64,000 nucleotides of DNA, taken from Lotus japonicus. Taxonomy: Eukaryota; Streptophyta; Magnoliopsida; Fabales; Fabaceae. Every line of letters begins with the position of its first letter. Within the stretch, counting starts at the first letter, position 1. This document shows positions 58,223 to 64,000 of this stretch, piece by piece. The stretch covers positions 6,391,001-6,455,000 of the forward strand of contig NC_080045.1 of NCBI RefSeq assembly GCF_012489685.1. Reading direction: 5' to 3'. A model generated the notes under the pieces. The model did no database searches and was not told the origin of the DNA. It saw only the letters and a list, made by a program, of their open reading frames with translations. Made by a program: the position numbers and the translations under genes.

Positions 58223-59649
58223 TCAATGCCATAAATTGGTTATGTCATCACTAGTTGCTTTGTGACAGGAAGGAGAAAGAACATTCACCAAAATTGCAAA
58301 CATTCTGTTGGAAGACATCTTGGACTGCATGATGAGACCTTTCTCGGGATGATAAACTCTGCACCAATTTCCTTGAAACACCACTTTCAACCCTTTCTCT
58401 TGTAACTGTCCAACACTCAACAAGTTGTGCTTCAACTCTGGTATGAAGAATACTCAAGTAACAATCTGATTCAACCCACCAATCTGCAATTTTATATCCC
58501 CTTTTCCTTTCACAAGCATCTTGGAGTCATCTCCAAGTTTCACAGTTGTAGAGAACCCTTCATCTAATTCAGAGAACCATTCCTTAACACCACACATGTG
58601 ATTGCTACAACCAAAATCTAAGAACCATACCTTCTTTTCTATAGATGCTCCCTTCAATTCTGAGTGTGCCATGAGTAGTAATTCCTCCTTCTTTTCTGCA
58701 GATTCTCCCTTCAATTCTGAGTCTGCCATGGGTAGTAAATCCTCCTCCTTCTCTGTAGGTTCCTCCTTTAGTTTTGAGTGTGCCATGAGTAATAATTCCT
58801 CTTCATCATCATTCATCTCTGCATAATTTGCACTTTCTTCCCACTTTGGGCATTCGTATTGAACTGACCCAACTTGTGACACTTATAGCATTCCACAGTC
58901 TCCTTGTTGAAGGAACCTCTTCCTCTGCCTCGACCACTTCTCCCAGTCCTTCCTCCTCTGCCTCGTCCTCCGAATCTGCCAGCATTGGACCTAGAACCAG
59001 AGTTTGAAACCTTCAGAGCTTGTTCATCTTCTTTGTACCCCTTCAAAATCTCTGTTCGTGAACCAAGAGACTGCTCTGCAGTATCAACCGTGAGGGTACT
59101 CACATTGTTTGATTCCTCAATGGAACAAACAACATAGTTGAATCTTTCGGTCATAGACCTCAAGATTTTCTCCACTATCATAGTTTATGTAACTGCCTCA
59201 CCAGGAATCTTCATCTTGTTGGAAATTACCATAGTTCTTGCGAAGTAGTCGTTGACTGCTTCTCCTTCCTTCATTCCAAGAACCTCGAATTCGCGCCTTA
59301 GAGTTTGAAGTTGAGCCCTTTTCACCTTGTTAGACCCAATACACTTCAATTTCATGGATTCCCAAATATCCTTTGTTGTATCTCTGCAGAGAATCGTGTC
59401 CATGATGCTCCTCTCAATGGCTTGGAATAGGTAATTCTTGGCCTTGAGATCCTTTAACTTGGAATCTCTGTGTGCCTTGGCTTGTTCTGGGATTGGATTT
59501 TGAGGAAGAGGGGTGACTCCATCTTCATTCAGATTCCAGTACTCCTTTGATCTGAGCAGGTTTTCCATAATCATGGCCCAATGGTCGTAGTACCCATCAA
59601 ATTTGGGTACTGATGGTTGACGAAAACTCGAGTTTTCTCGATCTGCCAT
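58223..59649 (-). pseudogene. Ty1/copia gag-protease, multiply broken
   Basis: The ATG at 59649 opens MADRENSSFRQPSVPKF, then copia gag (YYDHWAMIMENLLRSKEYW, then YLFQAIERSIMDTILC). An in-frame TAA near 59184 interrupts VTxxIVEKILRSM. A Gly/Arg-rich RGRGGRTGRSGRGRGRG stretch precedes a zinc knuckle CYKCHKLGQF whose second half is in another frame. A repeated acidic LLMAHSELK segment occurs three times, then protease FLDFGCSNHMCG, where the usual Asp-Ser-Gly reads Asp-Phe-Gly. A further stop follows, then ELKHNLLSVGQLQEKG and the start of the integrase zinc region. It is not functional. Confidence 0.8.
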
Positions 59650-59814
59650 GGCCGATTCTCGCCTTTCTGATTGCAAATCCCCTTTGCTTCCTCTGGTTGC
59701 AATCACCTCTCGCTTTGTCCGCTATGAAGCAACGATCGCTCGCCTCCTCTGATGATCGTCGTCTTCTTCCCGTTCTTGATGAAACTGATGTTTCTGGTTC
59801 ATGCCCCTTACGGA

Positions 59815-59825
59815 GCTCTGATACC
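59815..59825 (-). other. Primer-binding site of the degenerate copia element
   Basis: The minus strand reads GGTATCAGAGC next to the LTR end, an initiator-Met tRNA match. Confidence 0.75.
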
Positions 59826-60057
59826 TATTGTGAGAGTGAAAACGATTCTAACAAACTAACAACTTTATGTTTTGCTGATTAACCACTCTAATCTCATTAA
59901 GTATACTTTTCACATATTAATACAATACTCTGGGCTTATTAACTAACAACAATCCTAACAGCCAGAACTACACAATATGGAACTTGGGCCTTCTCACAAT
60001 AAGCTCATAGACCAGATACACAAGGCCCAATCAGAAGCCCAAATCAATACACTAACA

Positions 60058-60410
60058 TTTGCATATGGTTTCTTGCTGTTAGGGATTCAATGATTTGGGA
60101 TTTTCATTTTCGAACTTCTTCCTGAATATTAGGGACTCAATTTAGATCTGTTGAAACTTGAAAGTATGTTTAGGGATGTCGTTGAGGTCATCGTTCTTCA
60201 TGGTTTGATATGTTGGAAATGGAATTGCTCTGACTCTTGTTTGCTCTCAGAGGCAACATAGCTATAGTGATGACTAGTGAACAAGTTGAAGCAACATCAA
60301 TGTGTGCTTCAACAGAATTAATTAACATCCTAAGCAGCATTAAGCCAATAAAGATCTCCTTTTTATTCTCTACTTAGTACTAATAAATCATCATCTTTTC
60401 ATTATTATTA
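60058..60410. other. Spacer, nothing recognised
   Basis: Unique AT-rich sequence without a supported gene. Confidence 0.45.
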
Positions 60411-60590
60411 GGCTTAATTGCACTTTTTTGCCTCTTATGAATAACGTTTGTGTGTGATGTACCCCTATCAGAGAATGTGTTAAATTCGTAACCCTGAACT
60501 TTCATGCTTGAACGCATAACCCTGAACTTTCATGCTTGAACGTCGTTATGCCCCTAGGACCGCTAAAACAACTCTTTAACCAGTTGAGCT
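60411..60590. repeat. Isolated long-TIR-like end with short tandem duplication
   Basis: AGGCTTAATTGCACTTTTTTG resembles the ends of the three long-TIR elements in this window, followed by the same kind of 'count-like' motifs (TAACCCTGAACTTTCATGC repeated twice at about 60490-60541). No matching inverted partner was found downstream, so it may be a broken end. Confidence 0.4.
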
Positions 60591-61039
60591 ATACAATCAA
60601 TAAGTAATTATATGAACAAAAAATTATGCATGTTACTAAGCATCATCATCTTTTTCATAACCACAATTCCAGAATCCATAATCAATTCTAGACTTTGCAG
60701 AAATACAATTTCAGAATCCAAAATCAATCCCAAACAAACTAGGCACAAATCCACCAAAACCCAATATGGGACGGATGGAGTAATTATTAAAGACAATTTA
60801 ATATGAAAGGGGGAGAGAGAGAAAATATTTGATTTTTTTTTAGAGAAAATATTTGATTATCAATGAAATTTAATGGTGTTTAGTGAAAAGCAAACATGAC
60901 AAACTGAAAATTAAGAGTGAAAATTCTCAATTAATGATTTAATATATACAAAGTAGATTAGTCCAATAGCATTCACCACACCTAATTGGATTAAGATTGT
61001 CTCAAATAACTTAAAAAAATTGTCTCATGTATTTTGAGG

Positions 61040-62000
61040 TGTAGTGTGATTTTGGGGTTATAGTGTCATTTCTTTGTTGTTTAGTTCTTTTGGGGTTAGG
61101 GGTATTGCTTTAAAAGGAGCTGTTATCTGTAAGTTTTGTTGCTCTTGTAGGCATCAAGGTATTCTCAATAAAATGTCACCACACGGAGAAGCTTTTGGGG
61201 ACTCCTTTGAGTTATGTTCGTGGAGAGATCCATGTTGTGCATGGAATAGATGCGGACCAGTGGTCATATTTTATGTTGATGCTCTATAAGTCTCAACTAT
61301 ATATATTGAAGGAAATAAGAATGGACAATGATGATATGTATATATGCTTTGGAAAATGGAAGTGAGGCAGGCATGTTTGTGAAACATGTTGTGAATATGG
61401 CTAAAGAAGTTATAACAATTGGTAATGGTGGTGTAGTGGAGGAAAGGGACGAAACAATGGAGGAAATAATGGAGAAAGCAATGGAAGATAAGGACAAGGG
61501 AATTGAAGTTGATGACGGATATAGTAGTGATGATAGTATCATTGATGTTTCATTTAATGACAGTGAGGAGGAGAGGAGCAAAGATTTTGATCATGGTTTT
61601 GAAATGGGTACACTACGTGCTGGTCATGAAGGAGAAATGTTAATAATCCTTTGGAAAAGGATTGAAACTGACTGCAGGGATAAATATTGGGGCAGGATGG
61701 ACTTTCCAATGGAGTGGAGAGAACTAGCTAGGGAAGAGATAAGATAGAGAAGTAGGACATAGTGGGAATTGGACACCCAATTGGTGGTGGAGCAGATCCA
61801 GAGACAAGTTCATTGTGGATGTTCAAAAACAACAATGTTCTTGTAGGCAAATGGTTGGAAAACCATGTAGACATGCAATGTCATGTATTAGTTTCAGAGG
61901 AAGAAACCTGAAAAATATGTGCACAAGTATTACAGAACAGAATCATATGACCTTTTCCATGGACAATTAATATCACCCAAAGCATATTCCCAGTAAGATG
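61040..62000 (+). pseudogene. MULE transposase relic (N-terminal part joined to SWIM finger)
   Basis: Around 61200-61290 translation gives VRGEIHVVHGIDADQWSYF, the MuDR N-terminal type. A frame at 61328-61747 continues with an acidic region (YSSDDSIIDVSFNDSEEE). Directly after, at about 61765-61910, another frame reads KFIVDVQKQQCSCRQ, then GKPCRHAMSCISF, a SWIM zinc finger (CxCxnCxH) that normally ends a MULE transposase. It is followed by VHKYYRTESYDLFHGQLISP. The several hundred residues of the catalytic DDE domain that should separate these parts are missing, so the relic is internally deleted and inactive. Confidence 0.65.
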
Positions 62001-62643
62001 CGAATCAGCCGCAGAATCAAGGGCTCAATTTCCTTAGCACCAAAGATGGAAACAAAATACAACTAATACTTTAATATAATCAAACCGATATATTTGGCGG
62101 ATCCACTTGTAAAGACAAATTTGATGAATGTTAACACCTAAAGAGACAAGAAATGAATTTCATGGTGAAAATGTTCAGCAGGTACACAAGATTACATTAC
62201 AGTCATTCTGGAGATACAAAATAATACATGTACTTAGCACTAGCAGCATCCTCCAGATCCAAAGCAAGCGCTTGCAAGGTATAACTAAGGGACGGTGGCA
62301 GAAGATCCCGCTTCCAGTAGAACCAAGAACTAGTCCAAGTAAAGAAAAACATGTGCAAGGTTGTGCATATATTTAGTGTGTACCACTTTTCTATTCTTAT
62401 TTGCCGATTTCTTCCTCTTCAATTTTCTTCTTTTTAATGGGTTTGGACAACCCTTGTGCTTCCCATTAATTCCATTTGACTTATAGGAAAAAACTAAATT
62501 AACAAGTGGTAATCCGTATTAATAATAATCAAATTGACATAAAAGTATTTTAAAAAATCTATATGGTGTGGAAAACCATGATCAATCTTCATAATTTACA
62601 AAGTCAATCAAGCCCTAAAAGGCTAGAAGTTGCAGACTCAGAA
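62001..62643. other. Spacer and 3' flank of the FBD gene relic
   Basis: The first part may be the decayed tail of the MULE relic. The small frame at 62128-62376 has no recognised domain. The remainder is AT-rich. Confidence 0.4.
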
Positions 62644-64000
62644 TCAAACAAGCAAACTAGTAAGTGAAATTTTACATGTTGGAAACAAACTCGGGCACAT
62701 CTCTTCTAATTTTAATAAATCACCATGCTTTTGCTCTGGATCACGATACTTAAAATGGTGAATTGTCATGATTTGTAAAAGCCTCGCTTTCTTCATAACA
62801 TATGCCGCAAATAGAAGATCACCTGTATTACCCATCGTCTCTGTATGGTCAACAATAGAACATGTTCTGAGGTGTAATGAAATGCATTCAGGCACATGTG
62901 CTGGCCATCCATGAGACAAGCCATTACCAACATGCTGATACAACAGATAAAATAATTATTACTATAAATTTAGGTTGATATAAAGATAAGCAAAAAATGA
63001 TCCACAAACCTTTTCAAGGACAAGATTTTGAAGCTTGGGACAATGGTGGAGCAATTTTAATACCTCCTCACCAGAAAGAGGACATAGCTCAATGTGTATT
63101 AAGTTTTGGAACACAGGAAAGGCAGTGTAGTAGTCCCGGTTGGGGTTTTGACTGAACCAAGGCTTGGGGTTGAAAAAGTAATCTGTCTGCACAAATTAAA
63201 GGCAAAGCAAGATGAAAAAATAAAATTGAATGAGAGAATAAGAACATGGCATATTATATGCATACCCAATCTAAGCGTAGAAACCGGGCATTGTATAAAA
63301 TAGTGAAAGGAACATGAAGTGCACGGAGATTTGCTTTCACCAAGTTGGGTAAGTTTCTAAACCCAAGAATGCAGTCATTTTGTAAATGGCTAACTGTGGG
63401 AGCATTCAAATCCTCAAGAAGAGGACATCCAGAAAGAAGCATCATCAAATCCTTCCTCTTTTTGAAGAAAACCTCCATCAAATGAAGGGTTTTAAGCAAG
63501 GGAAGATCAACCGAAGAAACACTGTCTACGAGTAATCCGCTCAATTTCAAAACCACAAGGGTCTTGCACGTGAAAATACTGGGGGTAAGCCGGAGATTCT
63601 CCACAAGACGAAGGCGTATTGCCCATCCCGTTTTTGGGCTTCGGACTACAGAGATCTCGCTGTTATAGTAAGGATACTTGAGTTTAAGAAACAGTGCACT
63701 GAGACTTCTCAATCCATAGGAGAGGAGCAGATCCTGGTTGCGACGCTGTTCTGGGGAGATGATGAGATCTTGGACGCAGCTTCCACCCATTCAACAGCCT
63801 TGAGGGGTGCAAAGTCTTCACCCCAAACTCCAGAGCGACACGTGAGGCGAAAGCTTTTGATGTGATGGTGTTGGGAAAGCATGAACTTGTCTACCAAGCG
63901 ATGGAATTGGAGGCAGGCCTGAGCCTGAACCCTGGCCTAGGCTTGGGCTTCGGCGACGGTACTTGGCGGCACACATTCATCATCTTCAAAGTGGAGAGAC
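62644..64000 (-). pseudogene. F-box/LRR/FBD protein, broken and cut by the window edge
   Basis: Three exons on the minus strand (64000-63266, 63186-63010, 62934-62644) join in phase with GT/AG. The LRR part reads LRSLSALFLKLKYPYYNSEI, LVVLKLSGLLV, LPLLKTLHLMEVFF, LLSGCPLLEDL and FPVFQNLIHIELCPLSGEE. The last exon is an FBD domain: VPECISLHLRTCSIVDH, then DLLFAAYVMKKARLLQIMTI. Near the edge the frame has an in-frame TAG (about 63938), and a shift near 63770 separates VEWVEAA from VQDLIISPEQ. Intact relatives are SCF ubiquitin-ligase substrate receptors. The F-box itself would lie beyond position 64000. Breaks could be assembly errors, but two in 250 bp favour a pseudogene. Confidence 0.75.

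Larger units (their letters stand above)
58093..60057 (-). mobile_element. Ty1/copia element, 5' part, degenerate
   Basis: Read on the minus strand, a 5' LTR of about 229 bp (60057-59829, TGTTAGTGTATTG to CTCTCACA) is followed by a primer site (59825-59815, GGTATCAGAGC), gag and the start of protease/pol. It is cut at 58093 by the Athila-like LTR. The rest of pol is absent. Confidence 0.75.

Noticed and set aside
1..64000. CRISPR arrays, operons, bacterial promoters or prophage
   Set aside because: No regular direct repeats with unique spacers; gene structure is eukaryotic with introns.

Overview
The window looks like a plant nuclear chromosome, most likely a papilionoid legume. Supporting signs are GT-AG introns, AT-rich spacers, a SIRE-type Ty1/copia retroelement with an env-like gene, long-TIR Mutator-type elements whose ends read like the common legume 'GGTTAAAT.../GGCTTAAT...' repeats, and plant-only protein families. 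The species assignment is inference. There are no rRNA, tRNA, CRISPR or bacterial features.

Host genes sit at the two ends. At the left, a three-exon gene on + (135-1636) encodes a small EMB1273-like, probably plastid membrane, protein. It converges tail to tail on an 11-exon gene on - (2450-11722) that encodes a complete 771-residue CSC1-like channel of the RXW8/OSCA type. At the far right, an FBD/LRR F-box relative on - (62644 to the window end) is broken by a stop and a frameshift, so it is called a pseudogene.

The region from 13.6 to 62 kb is mostly transposable elements. From left to right these are: a long-TIR Mutator-type element (13690-15832) with a nested hAT-type MITE; a tRNA-derived SINE; an almost complete PIF/Harbinger element (18434-22918) with both its genes; and a Ty3/gypsy LTR (from 23306) split by a second Harbinger element (23369-28644, TTA duplications). 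That second Harbinger element is itself split by a long-TIR Mutator-type element with a perfect 9-bp target duplication (24642-26254), and it carries a captured synaptotagmin-like exon. Next come a second gypsy copy (LTR 29215-31941 plus broken gag) and two large SIRE-type copia elements in head-to-head inverted orientation (A on -, 33103-41945; B on +, 42046-53792) that meet at a 100-N assembly gap. After these lie the 3' end of an Athila-like gypsy element whose LTR is split by a third long-TIR Mutator-type element, a degenerate copia element on -, and a shrunken MULE transposase relic.

The most unusual feature is a small gene read antisense to the SIRE-type element, between the env-like gene and the 3' LTR. 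In copy B it has an ATG, 130 codons of charged coiled-coil sequence and its own TATA box on the antisense strand. In copy A the same body is present, but one deletion has removed the TATA box and the start codon. The second main point concerns assembly: the N gap joins two nearly identical inverted elements whose outer flanks belong to different retrotransposons, so continuity across the gap is not supported by the sequence.
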